Part shown: piece after piece, positions 37,098-53,790 of the stretch
How the letters are laid out: each line of letters starts with the position of its first letter
Position numbering within the stretch: position 1 is the stretch's first letter
Assembly (NCBI RefSeq): GCF_029227915.1
Contig: NC_079884.1
Coordinates: 19,466,001 to 19,530,000 of the forward strand
DNA from: Hydractinia symbiolongicarpus
Taxonomy: Eukaryota > Cnidaria > Hydrozoa > Anthoathecata > Hydractiniidae
Direction of reading: 5' to 3'
DNA length: 64,000 bases
The notes under the pieces: generated by a model
The model's database searches: none
The model's input: only the letters and a program-made list of their open reading frames with translations
Told to the model about the DNA's origin: nothing
Position numbers and translations under genes: made by a program

Positions 37098-37200
37098 CTA
37101 GTCGTTAGCCCGTGGAAAATCCACGGGTTTGCCCGTCGCAGCTAAGCTACCATTTTGCGTGACAGACAGAGACAGACGTATACGGGCATTATAATATAGA
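37098..37200. repeat. Interspersed repeat with CCCGTGG hairpin
   Basis: The sequence GCCCGTGGAAAATCCACGGG (about 37109-37128) is a tight inverted repeat, followed by a CGTCGCAGCTAAGC and GACAGACAGAGACAGACG stretch and a short ATATAGATTATA tail. It resembles the 3' part of a dispersed retroposon, but I cannot name the family. Confidence 0.45.
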
Positions 37201-37254
37201 TTATAATATAGATACAACATACTGCATGAGTGATAAAAATAAAAAAAATCGTAA

Positions 37255-40814
<3,560 letters not shown>

Positions 40815-42713
40815 CTAAGAATATAAATCTGTCATTAAATCTGCTGCTTTAATTCCTAGCTCTTTCATCAATTTCTTCTGTTTTAGACTCCTCACTCGAC
40901 GGGTATTCACAATCCTTGTTCTGACATTGCTATGCGATAGTTCAAATCGTTCCGCAAACCTTTCCATCACCTCCCGGGCTATAAAACGGATGGATATCGT
41001 TAGCATAAAGATATTTCAAAGTTTATGGTAAAACTGATTAATTTTGTTACCTGGATAGCCTCGATCTTGCTTTAAATACTTTGCAAATTCTGTTTCGAAA
41101 GCCGCTTTACTTTCTTCGGCCCACAGAACGTAAGTCCGACCTGAAACTAAATTTTACCCTTATTTTACACGGCCGGAGAAAACAAAAAACGCCGGATTTC
41201 TATTTTAATGCCTTTCCCTGCAACTCGAATAGTTTAAACTACGCTTAAAGTTTAATCAGATGGGAAAAGGAACAATAGAATACGGCCGCCTTTCGCATTG
41301 TGTAACTCGACATTTATACGATCTGAAATGTCAATTTTTTGAATGAAAAAAGATAGAAATTTAATTTTTAATGCAGTAAAAAATATAATTTCAGAAAGGA
41401 CTTACCTTTCTGTGACTTAATAGGCGGTTGATTTGATGTTGTTTGTGCCTTAATAGTCAGTTGATTTGATGTGTCCTCATCTGATTCTGAAGTTGGTTTA
41501 TCTATACAGAATATAATTCAACACTTTATACTTTTATAGATTCCACATGCATGCCCGTCAACCTCGATTCTTCCTTATCGGCAAATAAACGGCGGTTAGA
41601 GTAAGCTGGGAAGATCTTAATTGAAACAAACATCTGAAATAGTATTTATCTTTAAACCAAAATATGTTAGTCCGCATTGCCGTATATTTCCACTGGACGA
41701 TTTTTACGACGATCGTCATAAATACTAGAATTTAATTGGTCGCGCTTTTCGTCATGACGAAAAGTTGAATTGGTTTCTACTTTTCGTCACAAAAACTTAT
41801 CGTCCAGTGGAGATTTGGCTTAACAAGTGTGATATCCGATGGAACCTATCAAAATGCTAAAACTATGGTAATGGACTTAGGTGGGACGGTCATCTTTCCA
41901 AACATTTTTCACCGTAAAAATCGTCTGAATAAAAATCGTCTGAATAAAAATCTGACCTTTTTTATCAGGCTTGTATGTTTCATCGTTGTCATCACTCAAG
42001 TTTTCCTCATACTTCTGAAACTCTGAAAAGGTAGATAAAAACACTATATATCAACATACTCCAAATTGTATATAAAACTGAAGTAATCATGTATTAGGTA
42101 GAGTGGTCAAAAAGAATATCACGGTTCAAATCGAGCTTTCGGGAAGACTGCATTAGTTGATTTCTTTATCTTCACCTTGAACTGAAAATGTATCTCAAAT
42201 TTTGTTAGGGAAGGGGGCACCTGCAAGATCAGTATAGTTTTTGTTTCTTAAGGCTATTTTGAAATATTAGAACATACCAGTCAAGGTTTCATCCCTGAAT
42301 TCAGGATCACCGTATCTCACTAAAAAAATGAATAGCATTTGCGATTTTTTCACACCTCAACAATTTTTAAATTATTGTGCAAAATAATCTTGTGTTGTTT
42401 CACAAAATGAAATTAGAATTACAATGCTGAAAATTAAAAATTGCATGAACGATTTTCATGCTTATAACACACAACACAGCGAAAAAATATGGCAAGCATC
42501 ACTGTATCACATACATTTTATAACATAGCACATTAAAGGATAAATTATTTCCAAACTTTACTTTACTGCACTACGTTGCTGCAGTTGTTTTCTCTTTACT
42601 TATTCGTAAATGACTTAAATTTTCACTATATGTTATGATGTTTGGTTTAACTTAAATGAAATATGTTTTAAGCATGGTGTGATATCAATGAAGGAGATAC
42701 ATTTGAGAAATAC

Positions 42714-43618
42714 CTTTGCCTCTTTTCCTTTTTGGATACTTTCTAGCAGCCAAAACACTTTTCTCAGTAACAGCAACCTTCCCAACTTTTAGCAAACTAG
42801 GTTCAGCATCCAATGATTGAGGTTTCATGGTTAAAGGACTTAATTACGGTTTCATGGTCGAAGGAACACCACGTGACTCATCAGGAAAATTCAATTTTGG
42901 ATGGTTTTTCATCAATCCAGATGTTATCTCTTGCAGACGTGGTGCAGTTGTTTTAAGCTGTTGAGACCCAGGGGGAGCTTGGTATACCTCTTCATTCATA
43001 TGTTTTGAATGACCAAAATGTTTAAATATCAAGTCCTTTTCCTTTTCTGATAACTGCAACTTTGCAAGAAGCGACGCAACACGATGCCTGTTCTTTGTAG
43101 CATTTATAGCTCCTTTTAAAGATAACCGCTTCAGAATCTCGTTGATACAGTGCCAACCACTTGCATGACTACGACTATTCTGTGTACTCGCAAATATATA
43201 CGGGCTATCCTTATGCACACCAGCATCTTGTCGTATCTTATCGTCTGTTAAGTACTTCATTGCTGGGATGGTTTCTGAAGGAAAAATTACAGGCACAAGA
43301 TGGTCAGCTCCTTTTCCTGTTTGATATGTAATCAACATAGACTCCATATCTTTGGGTAAATTTATGGGCTTGCGTAGATTCCTGTTCCTCCTATATGTGA
43401 TGTCATAGTAAGCATCGCCGAAAATGTCATTTTCAAATAGTTTGAGCACTTTTAAAAATTCAATTACTTTTTTTGAACCTTCGTCATTGCATTCCACCAA
43501 GAAATGACCTATTAATATCTGGCCAGCCGATTTCAATAGATTCAGTATTCCTATCTTTAGGCCACTTTTTTGACCAGTAATATATAAAATAAATCTGATA
43601 GCCTTGTTCTATCCACAC
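42714..43618 (-). pseudogene. Recombinase exon of gene B, internal deletion
   Basis: The frame matches gene A from SGLKIGILNLLKSAGQ and GHFLVECNDEGSKKVIEFL through RRNRNLRKPINLP, then jumps straight to LITYQTGKGADHLVP. About 85 residues present in gene A, including the first catalytic Arg (GRRGGE), are missing in frame. TKNRHRVASL, KHFGHS and NEEVYQAP remain. After a TAA at 42844 the frame resumes (LTMKPQSLDAEPSLLKVGKV) to a donor at 42713; the bases around the stop look like a short tandem duplication (STMKP, then LTMKP). Without the first Arg it should not be an active recombinase. Confidence 0.75.
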
Positions 43619-43931
43619 AACCAGAAAATAATAAAACATTTCATTAAAGAATATTTATTGTACAAGTCAGTAAACAAGTGCCCACACATCACATTGCATT
43701 GCATATACTAGACATGCCTTTGGTAGAAAAAAATAAGGAAACTAATCGTCTTTTCCAGAGGGTAGTTAAATCAACTACTACATGATATACACAAAAAGTC
43801 AGTAAAAATTGATAAAATGTATTTTTTAATTATTATCTAACACTAAAGTTCTGTCTGTCTTCGACAAGTACAGGGGATGATAGTGCTATTGTACACCTAT
43901 CATGTTTCATTGTAAACATTTCTTGCATTAA

Positions 43932-45637
43932 GGGGGGACTCCATACGTACTCATAAAAACATAAGAAATCACACAAAATTTACTTCACTTCTTTTCCTTA
44001 TTTAAAATTGCTGCACTAGCCTTCGCATATTCGATTTTTTTCTCATAAAAAAACAGACAGGCGCAATTTCATTTAGGACTGGACCCGATCATAAATAATG
44101 ACATCACATCATGCAGAAAGTTGAAGCGAACTCAGAAAATGTTCATGTTAAGACCTATAGGTTACACTTAATTGGCTTTTTGTATGTAATTTACGTTTAA
44201 ATCTTTAAAAATGTTTATAGTTTTGTCCGCGTTTAGATGTACCAATAGATCAGAGACGTGTAAAGAAGTCAGTTTTTACAAAATCCTGTCTGTTGAAAAG
44301 AAAGAACTCAAAAATGGCTAAATAAATGTTGTGCAGGTGATATCCCAAGCGATCAAAGTTTTTATATTTGTTCGTCGCACTTCACATATAGTTTTTTTAA
44401 AAGAAATCTCCAGGAAATAAACTTCATATTAAAAAATAAAAAAAAATGCAATTTTAGCAACACGGTCAAAGTTTCTTATTTCTTCTCAATTCATTATTTG
44501 TACTAATATCCACAACACAACCAAATAATGTATTGTACTTTTTATATCAAATAAAATAACATTACCAATTTCCAATACAAACACTGACAAAAAAAGGTTT
44601 CTAGCTAGACATGTATCTTTCATAGTGCTCATAAGTTTCTATATTTTGTTTTCAAAAAAAATCTTTTTTGATGGAAGGACCCCCTGAATATTTTCAGCAG
44701 GTAAATGTGCCCATTTTCTTAACATCATTTTATTGGCACTTCTCTCAATAGGCTGCATATAATGCTGATAATGCAGTTTTTAAAACAGCTTTGTCAAAAC
44801 AACCACTTATAAATCAGTAGTTTCTACGCACTTATGACCTACCATAATCATAAGAATGATTTTTATTTATACAATGTTAATACCGCAGTTTTGCCAACTT
44901 ATTACAACACAAACATTATTCCATCTTTTCGATCACGCATTTCAATGGTCCTCCATCACAGAGAAAATTTCAAAGTTACATAAAATTTGTTTGCATTTGT
45001 GTGCACAAAAGCGTGTGTGGAGGAAAGATATTCATAAAATGGGGAAATAAAAGTAATTTAGCTTGTAGAGTAAGAGATGCTTTTTACTGAAGCAAATGAT
45101 AAAAATTTTTTACGAATAGAACGCAAAAAAGCGATTAAATATATTTTTTATTTCCTTAAAAAGAAAAATGGCTGGAACATGGCTTTGATTCAGTAAAAGA
45201 CACCTCATCACTTTCTACATCATTATAAATTTCTCCCTTGTGAGACACAAGAGGATCGAAAGTCGTATGGCAGTAGCTTTGTTAAGTCTTTTACATGAAT
45301 TATCCAATTCTACGTTTTCTAAGCTATAATCTTCGTCATTATTACAAGACATCTTATCAACGAACAATGTAAACAGTAAGTCAACAAACTTTTAAAAGGC
45401 GTGCTTCTGAGCTCACAGACTTTCTGCACGATGTGATGCATGCTCATTTATTCGGACCTAATCATTTCGACTTTACGCAATCTAGCAAATTTATTTGAAA
45501 ACGAAGATGTTTACAGATGTGATTAAGGTATAAATAAAGATTTTTACGATTGTAAAAGGTTTATTTTGACATATTTTGGTATTGTCTTATCTAAATAGCA
45601 TTTTTTTCAAGTATTTTTTTTCACTGGAGTGCCCCCT
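43932..45637. mobile_element. TTAA-flanked THAP/Kolobok-like element
   Basis: TTAA at 43928-43931 and at 45638-45641 flank short TIRs (GGGGGGACTCCA on the left; AGGGGGCACTCCA as reverse complement on the right). It sits in an intron of gene B. The interior has a plus-strand THAP remnant and a short minus-strand ORF (from ATG near 45352: MSCNNDEDYSLENVELDNSC). TTAA targets plus a THAP domain fit the Kolobok superfamily; piggyBac also targets TTAA but lacks THAP. No catalytic region is recognised, so the copy is defective. Confidence 0.6.
44220..44415 (+). pseudogene. THAP domain remnant
   Basis: VLSAFRCTNRSETCKEVSFY and, after a one-base shift near 44320, QKWLNKCCAGDIPSDQSF then CSSHFTYSFFKRNLQ reproduce the THAP order: Cys, aromatic, conserved Trp, CxxH with HF. 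It lies inside the TTAA-flanked element. Confidence 0.55.
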
Positions 45638-46249
45638 TTAAATCACATCATACAATCCCATAAATTGAAAGCATGTTAAATGTTAAAATAGTACATTCTT
45701 TAGTTAAATCACTCACCAAAAGGATTTGCCATAAATATCCTTGACACCATGATAAATAAAGCTGCCCAATCCTTGTCGTGTATACAGCTTCATCTTCTTT
45801 TCTGCTTCAAATTTTGATATCCTATCACCTAAGTTATTATGAATAAAATTAAATTGATGTTCTGTATGTTAAATTCACAGTTTTAAAGAGATGAAAAAAT
45901 TAACTACCTCTATAATCAACAATAAAGTCTCCTTTACAGAAATCTACTTTGGCAAAGACACCATAACCTGAAATTGAAGAGATTTGTTTATTAACGTGAA
46001 ATAAAACTCAAGTTATGTGTGTATGTGAAAAAGTGAAATAGTCTTATAGACAACGGTACATGGTATCACTGCTTTATAGAGAATAATCACAATAACAGTC
46101 GAAATCGATACTTGTGTTTGTAAGAATATGTACAATTCCAGATGACCTGTGAGATCGTACGTTTACGCATCCACACATTCCCATTCATTACATGCCAAAC
46201 AAGCTTTTTGCTTGTGTAAAAACCAAAAATGTATTTGAAAATGTATAAA

Positions 46250-47050
46250 AATGGATTCCGCCCCCCCCTGACGTTTTTTTTTAATAACTCCTGATTGCTT
46301 TCTTATATGGCTTTGATACTTACTGAGTTTCAACATTTATCTATTAGACACCTGCATGCTAAATTGTTAGGTCCCATACCTTTCAGAGGCTTTGGTAATG
46401 GCCATTACTCGAAACTACCCCTAAAATCTCTATGAAATCCTTATAATGGGGAAAATATAATAACTCCTGTTAGGATTATCCTTAGAACTTGAAACTTGCA
46501 ACACAACTTTGTTTCATCAAGAAGAATCATTTTGAATAATTTTGACACGTGACTAATCCGATTTCCCGATTTTGTCGGATTTTACCCGAAAATCGGAAAA
46601 AAACGGATTTTCGGGCAGTTTTTGGCACTTTTTTACTCGGTCCATGTAAAAACCGGAAGATATGTTAAAAATTTTTATTTAGCTTTCAGAAACTTCAAAC
46701 AGAATGTAAAAATTCGCTCTGGAACAAAAGTAACTATAATTTAAGCAGATTGTGGCATTTTAACAATTTTCAAGCTTCTGATGACGTCACAGAAAATGTG
46801 CTGACGCAAGCAAAAATTTATTGCCGCCATTTTGTTCCTTTTATGACGTACTATAAGTGTGGCAAGTTTGATTCAACTTGATCAATCCTATGAAAAGTTA
46901 TTGAGGGGGCGGAATCCAAGGGGTCATAGTATGTTCGAAAAACCCCTGACCGAATAGGGTTAAATTTTTAAGAAATCGCAAGGAAATGGCATCCGATAAC
47001 TCCTGATATGGTCAATGTGTATATGGTGCCTTAAGCTTGGTTCCCACTGC
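46250..47050. other. Non-coding intronic sequence
   Basis: No gene. It contains several CGGATTTT/CCCGAAAATCGG motifs (46558-46615, locally palindromic) and CTGATGACGTCAC near 46779. Confidence 0.35.
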
Positions 47051-47303
47051 AGAGATGATCATTATCGTCCATACTTTATCGTCGACGATAAACGCAAAAA
47101 TAATGGGCGAAGAATATCAAAAAGTTTTGATATTCATCACCTTGGTCCCTTGCCCTATTTGTATATCTTTTCATTATGTCGGAAAAGATAAATGACTTAA
47201 CAAAGGCCACACATCATGAATTGAAAATTTAAAGTGATTTGTTTCTTGAACAAGTGATTTGATCTACATAACAAGAGGAAGGCCTACTTGTAATACAGCA
47301 AAG

Positions 47304-47690
47304 TTAAGGAAGTGGTATAGAATTGGTATCAAACCTTTCATTGATTTTGCTTTTTGACAGGACCCAGTCATTATTACTACCATACTGACCAACATGTATT
47401 ACCGTGAAACAATACCCGGCATCACATATTGCTAAAAGTACCAATCTAAAAAACCTTTGTAATTGTGGTAGAATGCCTGTACTTTTGGCGATTTTATGTG
47501 CTTTCCATCGATAGCTCCATTCTTCACTTGATGAGAGATGAATCACATAAATAGGATACAAAATTTGCCTGAAGGCGTCACAAGTTTCAGAAATTATATT
47601 CAATATTGCTCTCATACCAAAAAACATCTTCTTTTGTTTTTGTTTACTGTTTTTTTTTGTTGGGCAATAAACCATAGGGCAATATAACAT
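47304..47690 (-). pseudogene. PIF/Harbinger-type DDE transposase fragment
   Basis: The minus strand reads ILNIISETCDAFRQILYP then SSSEEW, a frame change to NGAIDGKHIKSPK and YHNYKGF, and another to LVLLAICDAGYCFTVIHVGQ and YGSNND. These are the hallmark stretches of the DDE_Tnp_4 (Harbinger) core, including the first two Asp residues (AIDGKH, AICDA). The third acidic residue and Myb-like partner gene are absent. It lies in the large intron of gene B. Confidence 0.7.
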
Positions 47691-48595
47691 CACAATGAGA
47701 TATCATCGCTGCAATGGGAACTAGGATTTAAGGTTATTAAATAGCCACAATTGCTATTCAAATATCTATTTCACTTAGTTGGATTATCTGTCACCCTACT
47801 GCCAGAGAGTATGTGAAGCCTTAACCACATGTTGTTTAGACTTGCAATTCAGTTGGTTGGGTGTTAATTGAATATTCAGTACTTTTATTGAAGAAAATGA
47901 CAAATAGTAATTGTAATGCTTATTCTTATTATTTATGCAAAATAAAATAAATAATTTATTTTGTTTTATTGTAAAGGGAGAATCTGAAGATTCTGTCATT
48001 TTATGGTATCGTTTTCTGATGTATTGGTTAAGATTTTTTTCTTGTATAAGAAGATTTTTTACTAATAGAAATTTTTAATTATGCAAATTCATATAATTGT
48101 AGTTCATAGACAAAGTAGCCAAAATTATAGTTTAAAAAAATCAAGTATTATTCATACTGATTAGATATAACCACATTTAGTATACAGGTTATTCAGTAAA
48201 TCTCATATTTTTCGACTTTATGTACTTAGTAAGTAAAATTGCTAAATATTCGCAACTTCACTGCTTACATCAAGGACAAATTGTATCAAATCTATAAAAA
48301 AATAGATATATTACATTCACCGAAGTTCATAGTATTTTACTGTGCAATCAAACTTTTTCTAATGCAACAAAATTATGAAATAATGAAACTTAAATAGGAA
48401 TGTTGTTCAATATGAGTGTACACTTTGTCAGTTATTCACACATCAAGGGAAACTTAAAAAATATTTTTTTGAGAAAAGAAGACAAACTTATAGTCTTGGA
48501 CATATCAAGAATTAATAACAACTTTTGGATCAACAATTTCAAATCCATTTTCTCTTTTAAATTCTGATTTACACTTATTAAAAAACAACTCAAAT

Positions 48596-48703
48596 AGTTA
48601 GATTCCTGAAGCCAGATGAGCAGATTTTAGTATTCCTTGATATACAGTTGTTAGATTCCTGAAGCCAGATGAGCTGATTTTAGTATTCCTTGATATACTG
48701 TGA
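48596..48703 (+). repeat. Tandem duplication, ~54-bp unit
   Basis: GTTAGATTCCTGAAGCCAGA through TTCCTTGATATAC occurs twice in a row with one clear mismatch. Confidence 0.9.
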
Positions 48704-48997
48704 ATGATAATTGAAAAAAGCACTTACTCTCTGAGGAAACAAGGCAAAGAATAAATATTTTTTGCCAAAAAAGTCAAACTTAACATCAAACAATCAAGCC
48801 TCGCCCCAGATTACAATAATTTAGAATGAGCAAGCAACCTGAACAAATGGAAGTGTTTACAAAATGTTTTTTATCTATTGCATCTCATCTGTTTTATATA
48901 GTTTGGTTAATTTTTACTTCAAATAATAAGAAAGATAACATTGATCTCCATGTGAGATGAATAGATATTTCTCGGCTAGACAAACATTTTGTGGAAC

Positions 48998-49428
48998 TGG
49001 GGGAGCAATTAATGGCTCAGCTAGTTTCTTATAATCTTAGTTATTGGTATGTCTTTGTGTGTGGAAGAGCCACTGCTCTCCCCTTTTTCATAGGGCCTCA
49101 ACAATTAAAAAATAATTTTCTGAGGAGAAAAGCCAAAATGTTCTGAGAAAAGGTAAATGAAAAAAATTAATGTTCTAATAAAACAATGCAAACTTAATAG
49201 AAAATGTTTGATGAAGTAAGGCGAAATTAAAAAATAATTTTTGAGGAAGTAAGTCAAACTAAAAAAGTCTCTGATAAAAGACAAAATAATTTTGTGAGAA
49301 AAAAAAGTTGGATCATGTCACCCGAAGGTCATAATGTATATGCAGGCCTATCAATAAGGGGAGAGCAAAGGCTTGCTCAACTCTGAGAAATGAGAAACTA
49401 GCTGAGCCATTAATTGCTCCCCCAATAC
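48998..49428. mobile_element. MITE with ~33-bp TIRs
   Basis: The left end TGGGGGAGCAATTAATGGCT and the next 12 bases (CAGCTAGTTTCT) are perfectly inverted at the right end (about 49396-49427). A second inner inverted pair (GAGAGCA/TGCTCTC) follows. There is no coding. It lies in an intron of gene B. Confidence 0.8.
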
Positions 49429-49599
49429 CAAAAAAAATTTTCTGTTGAGTTTTTATTATTTACAGTAAAAAAGAACCAAAATATATGAAAAAGATTAAAT
49501 AACAAATAAAAATGTCTTTGTGATAAAATATGCGTTTATAATCTTATTCTATTTTTTCAGATTGATCGTCCAGTATAAAATATTGTAACCTTGTACCCT

Positions 49600-50240
49600 A
49601 TAGCTCTGGTGCTATTTTCTTATTGATAAGCCTGTATATGACGCCATAAGTTCATACATACAACCACAAATGATATTCAACATTCTGTTTTATATGGTTG
49701 AATCCCCCTGTCACCCTAAGGTCAGAGTCTTAAGGTTATACATATAACCGCAAATGATATTTAACATTCTGTCATATGGTTGAATCACCTGTCACCCTTT
49801 ATTTATGCCAGAAATACTATTTAAATTTCTATTTCATGCAGTTTGATTATCTGTCACCATAAGGTCAATGTGTATATGACACTTTAATACATGTAGCCAA
49901 AAATTCTTCAAATTTCTGTTGCATTTGGTTGGATCATCTGTCACCATAAGGTCAGATTGTATATGATGCCTTGTTAAATTTGTGCCTACATAATCACCAA
50001 TGCTATTCAAAGTTTTGTTTCACATGATTGGATTAACTGTCACCTTAAGGCCAGAGTGTATATGACACCTTAAGACTATACATATAACGACAAATGCTAT
50101 TCAAAATTCTCCTTTATTTGGTTGAATCATCTGTCACCCTAAGGTCAGAGTGTATATGATGCCTTATTAAGTTTATACATATATAACAAATGCTATTCAA
50201 ATTTCTGTTTCATTTGATTGGATCATTATCACAATACCAT
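49600..50240 (+). repeat. Diverged tandem repeat, ~90-110-bp unit
   Basis: About six copies of a unit containing CTGTCACC(C/A)TAAGGTCAGAGT, GTATATGA(C/T)(G/A)CCTTA, then CAAATG(C/A)TATTCAAAATTCT and a TTTGGTTGAATCAT block. Isolated related copies occur near 47010-47030 and 47745-47825. Confidence 0.8.
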
Positions 50241-51021
50241 TAACATTTACAGTATTTTAATAAAGAGTAATTTTGGTTTAAAAACTACAACTCTAGAAAA
50301 AGAAATTTTCTCAATGAACTCACACATTACTGTAAATATTCTTTTTGACATGAGTTCATGGTTATACTAAGAATCAATTGTTTTAAATGATCGTTTAGTC
50401 AATTTATGAGGAGAGAACATGGTTAAAAGCAACTTTATTATATTGTTATAAAGCCAAATTTGTATAAAGATAATCCACAAGATCATCAATTATACAGCAT
50501 CAACACTTGTGTTCAAATGGTGATACAAAAATTAACATGTGTTTTGTGACACTATATGTGTGTTAAGTATTGCTTCATATGCACTTTTAAAGCTGCATTG
50601 TCGAGGTATACCATAACCAACAATTTTTGGGCTTAATTACTTTGAAGCTGAAATAGCATGTGGCTCACACCAAACTTTATGCCACTCTCTGTTTCAGCAT
50701 TTTTTTAAAATACTCTGAAGAACTAAATTCATGATTGAGTACTTTTTGGAAGTATAATCAACCACAAAGGAAAAACTCTCCTAAGTTGATGTTTTTTAAT
50801 CTTTAAACAAAAACAATCAAGAATTTCCATGCAAAATTTTATATCTGCAGAATGTTGGCAACTACTTTTTATTAGAATCATGTGCTAATTTCTGAATTTT
50901 GTAAATGACTTACCAATGGCATCATTAATCTTTTGTGCAGTGACAGTTTCAGGATCTTTAGATAATGTGCAGAATCTTCCTGCAATATCTGTAGGTTTTT
51001 CAACTTTTTGTAATGATCGTT

Positions 51022-53790
51022 CTATGACAGAAAATAGTAAAATTTTGAAAAGCTGTCAGTTATTGAAAAAATTAAAAATATGATAAAAAGCCATTTAGAA
51101 AAGAAATACTCCTTAGCTATGAAAAAATCAATTAATTTTCGCATTCAATATGTTATTATTAATTTAAACTTACAAGATAGAAATCATCCTTTAAAGTTAT
51201 AAAAATTGTCTTTATGAAGAGCTTTGAGCATGATACCGTATTGCTTCAGCATGTGTCTGGTTTATGAAGACCCCGGGTATATATTTGCAGCACAATAAAG
51301 CAACACTTGAATTTATAAAGAAATATATGGTTATTTAACCCATCACTACATGGCGCTAAACACAGTTTAGCTCATGTTAATTGCAGTTCCCAATACTTGA
51401 CAGTTGCTATGCAGATGCATCATTAAGGGTAGACAAGGTTGTCTTGCTCCTCACCCAAGGCATCTTTATCCCAATTAAGCAAATCAAAGCTATGTGTCAT
51501 AACTTGAAGCAACTTTCTTGTTGTTGATACTTTAGAGTTGGGGACTAAAGGATTGGGTATAGTATGTCCATATTAGGAGGTTCTAAGATAGCCAATCAAC
51601 AATCCAGGGGCCCTATAAATAGGAGGGAGTCACTCTGATTTAGCTTCTCACCAGTAGTAGCAATAACTTCCTTAACTGAAATAATTTTAAGCTAGCTCCA
51701 CGTTTTCAAGAAGCATCTATCACTGCAACCTACTAATATCATCAACTCCATCTTTTGGCTTCAATTACTATAGCTAATGGCAGCGCATCCAATGACAACC
51801 AATGACTCTAGCAAATTTTGGATCATGTACCTCTGGTATCAGGAGAAACCTTCAGATATTTCTTCAGGACAGATATTGCATGTAGTCAGGTCGGTTTGTT
51901 TCATTTTATATATTATATCATGTTGGGAGCCCAGAAACTGTCACTTTTTAACCACCCTAGAGCCATTATGGCTTTGTAGCCAGGTTGCCATTATGATAAC
52001 TCGTTATGTTATGTATAGTGTTGTTTATGTTCATTCACCGCGATAGACGATCATGATACGATCCTGCTTCAACCTGTATATAGTAAATTGTATCTGCGTG
52101 AAAATTTGGCCTCGTGTTTTCCCTTTTTAATCTTATAATAGACTATACTTAGCTAGCCAGAAAAACTTCTTTTTTCCACATCCAGAAAAATATTTGCAGG
52201 CTTGTTTTCGCAAGTTATTGGTGAATATAATTGTTTTTGGGGCAATATTCAGGCTATAAATTTGGAGAAACTATATTCTGTAAAAGACATGCAAAACCGT
52301 ATCTATTACTAATAAAACTTTTGATATTTATTCTATTTGAAACATTTAATCACATCAAAAAGGAGAAAGATAGAGAAATAAGCAACAACAACAACACAAA
52401 CTGCATTGTAAATAGGCTTTATTTGTATTATTAGATCATAGTACACCATAAACAACAACAGATAAATAAAATAAAAATAGCAAAATTATATCATGATTTT
52501 GCACAAGTAAAGTGGTTTTTACGCAGCAATAGCTAATTAAAAACAACACAACCTACCACAACAATTGAATGACCACTGATTTAGCACAGCATTCAGTCAA
52601 AAATATGTAGCCCTTATTGGCTAAGACTCTAAAATGTTGAATCAAACTTGGAAATACCTAGCTGTTATGCGGTAAACACTAACTACTTGAAATTTTTAAC
52701 AAAACAAATCATTTAAAAACAGATATCGTTAACTACATTTACACATTTTGTGTCAATCAGGATAGCGCTGTATATGTATATATGCTAAGTCATTTCGTTA
52801 TGTTGGTAGAACCACAAACATTTTCCATGCCTGTCAGCATAACTTCTTTAGTGAAATGTGAAAGACTTTCGTCATTTCACCCATTAATTAAAACCATGCC
52901 TTTTTCCTAATTTTTATAATTAACATCGTTCCCAGGAATTATCTCGATATAAGATTAGAGCTTTTAAACCAATCATCATCAAGTCTTGTCGAAGTCATTC
53001 TCCCAAAGCTAGTCACGACTAGTGTTCTCGTCTGTGGCCTTGTGGCATTTTAAGAAATCGTTTAAAAAGTGTTTATTGCCAGAAGCTTTGAATCTACGAA
53101 GCAAACATACAAGTTGTTAATGCAGCTATTCGATTTATTGTATTGCTATCAAATGTCTTGTTACTTGTGGGTATATACCCCAAGACAACACAAGAACTTT
53201 GAGTTTGAGACAGGCCTTTTTAGAGTTGTTGAAAGTGAAACTATAAACAGTTTCATGCTCAAACTTGCTAGCACAGCAATAGAAAGCTCAAGAATCAATG
53301 GAATTAAAAGTAAACAGATGTACCTGAAAACGTTGTCATTATAAAGTTAATGCTATAATTTTGTTAACTCAAAAGTCTGTTTATTTTGCCAAACTGCTTT
53401 CTTCTGCAATCCCAGGCGTCACAGAGAATGTTTTGCAGTCATGTTTCTTTTTAGCAACATTGCTCAATTTCATTCCGGCCTTCCATTTACTTGCTGCAAG
53501 TCAATACAAAACTTTCTTAGCCTTTAGACATGTTGAATCCCACCCTATCCAACCGACCGGCTGCCGGGAGGCAATAACAATAGGTAGAGTAAATTAATTT
53601 CAATCTTTCTTTACTGTAAATTTCCACGACTTCCGCGGGATTCTTCTTGACGCCACATATTCTTTGTTTTAACAAGAGTCCAAAAGTCACACTTTGGCGC
53701 GATTCTTCTTGGCGTCAAAATTATTTGTTTGTTTAAGAGGGTCAAAGGTCCACACTTCGGCTGCCGCCGGGGTCGATTATTTTACGGCAG
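51022..53790. other. Upstream flank of gene B; possible TATA promoter
   Basis: No gene with recognisable domains. A TATA box in GCCCTATAAATAGG (TATAAA 51614-51619) is followed about 30 bases later by a pyrimidine-rich start-like site on the plus strand, and an AT-rich downstream region. It could belong to a solo LTR or a non-coding transcript; no repeated terminal copy was found. Confidence 0.3.

Larger units (their letters stand above)
40815..51021 (-). pseudogene. Gene B: eroded inverted paralogue of gene A
   Basis: Recognisable minus-strand exons are 51021-50914, 45967-45908, 45828-45717, about 43618-42714, 42319-42278, 42022-41957, 41501-41406, 41140-41051 and 40978-40815. Splice sites and phases match gene A: the second exon is 60 bases in both, and exons end ATTG and TG in the same phases. 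Encoded parts are YGVFAKVDFCKGDFIVDYRG plus FEAEKKMKLYTRQG (SET start), the recombinase end, an acidic linker (EENLSDDNDETYKPDKK) and the C-terminal W/HTH domain. The CIDAT/NDS half of SET, the linker exons and the zinc fingers were not found. A TAA (42844-42846) interrupts the recombinase exon. The gene is probably a pseudogene, although most remaining exons are open. Confidence 0.7.

Noticed and set aside
51417-52140. Possible LTR with TATA box, and a TGGTATCAG that could be a primer-binding site
   Set aside because: I found no second LTR copy, no flanking duplication and no gag/pol. Only the TATA box is worth noting.
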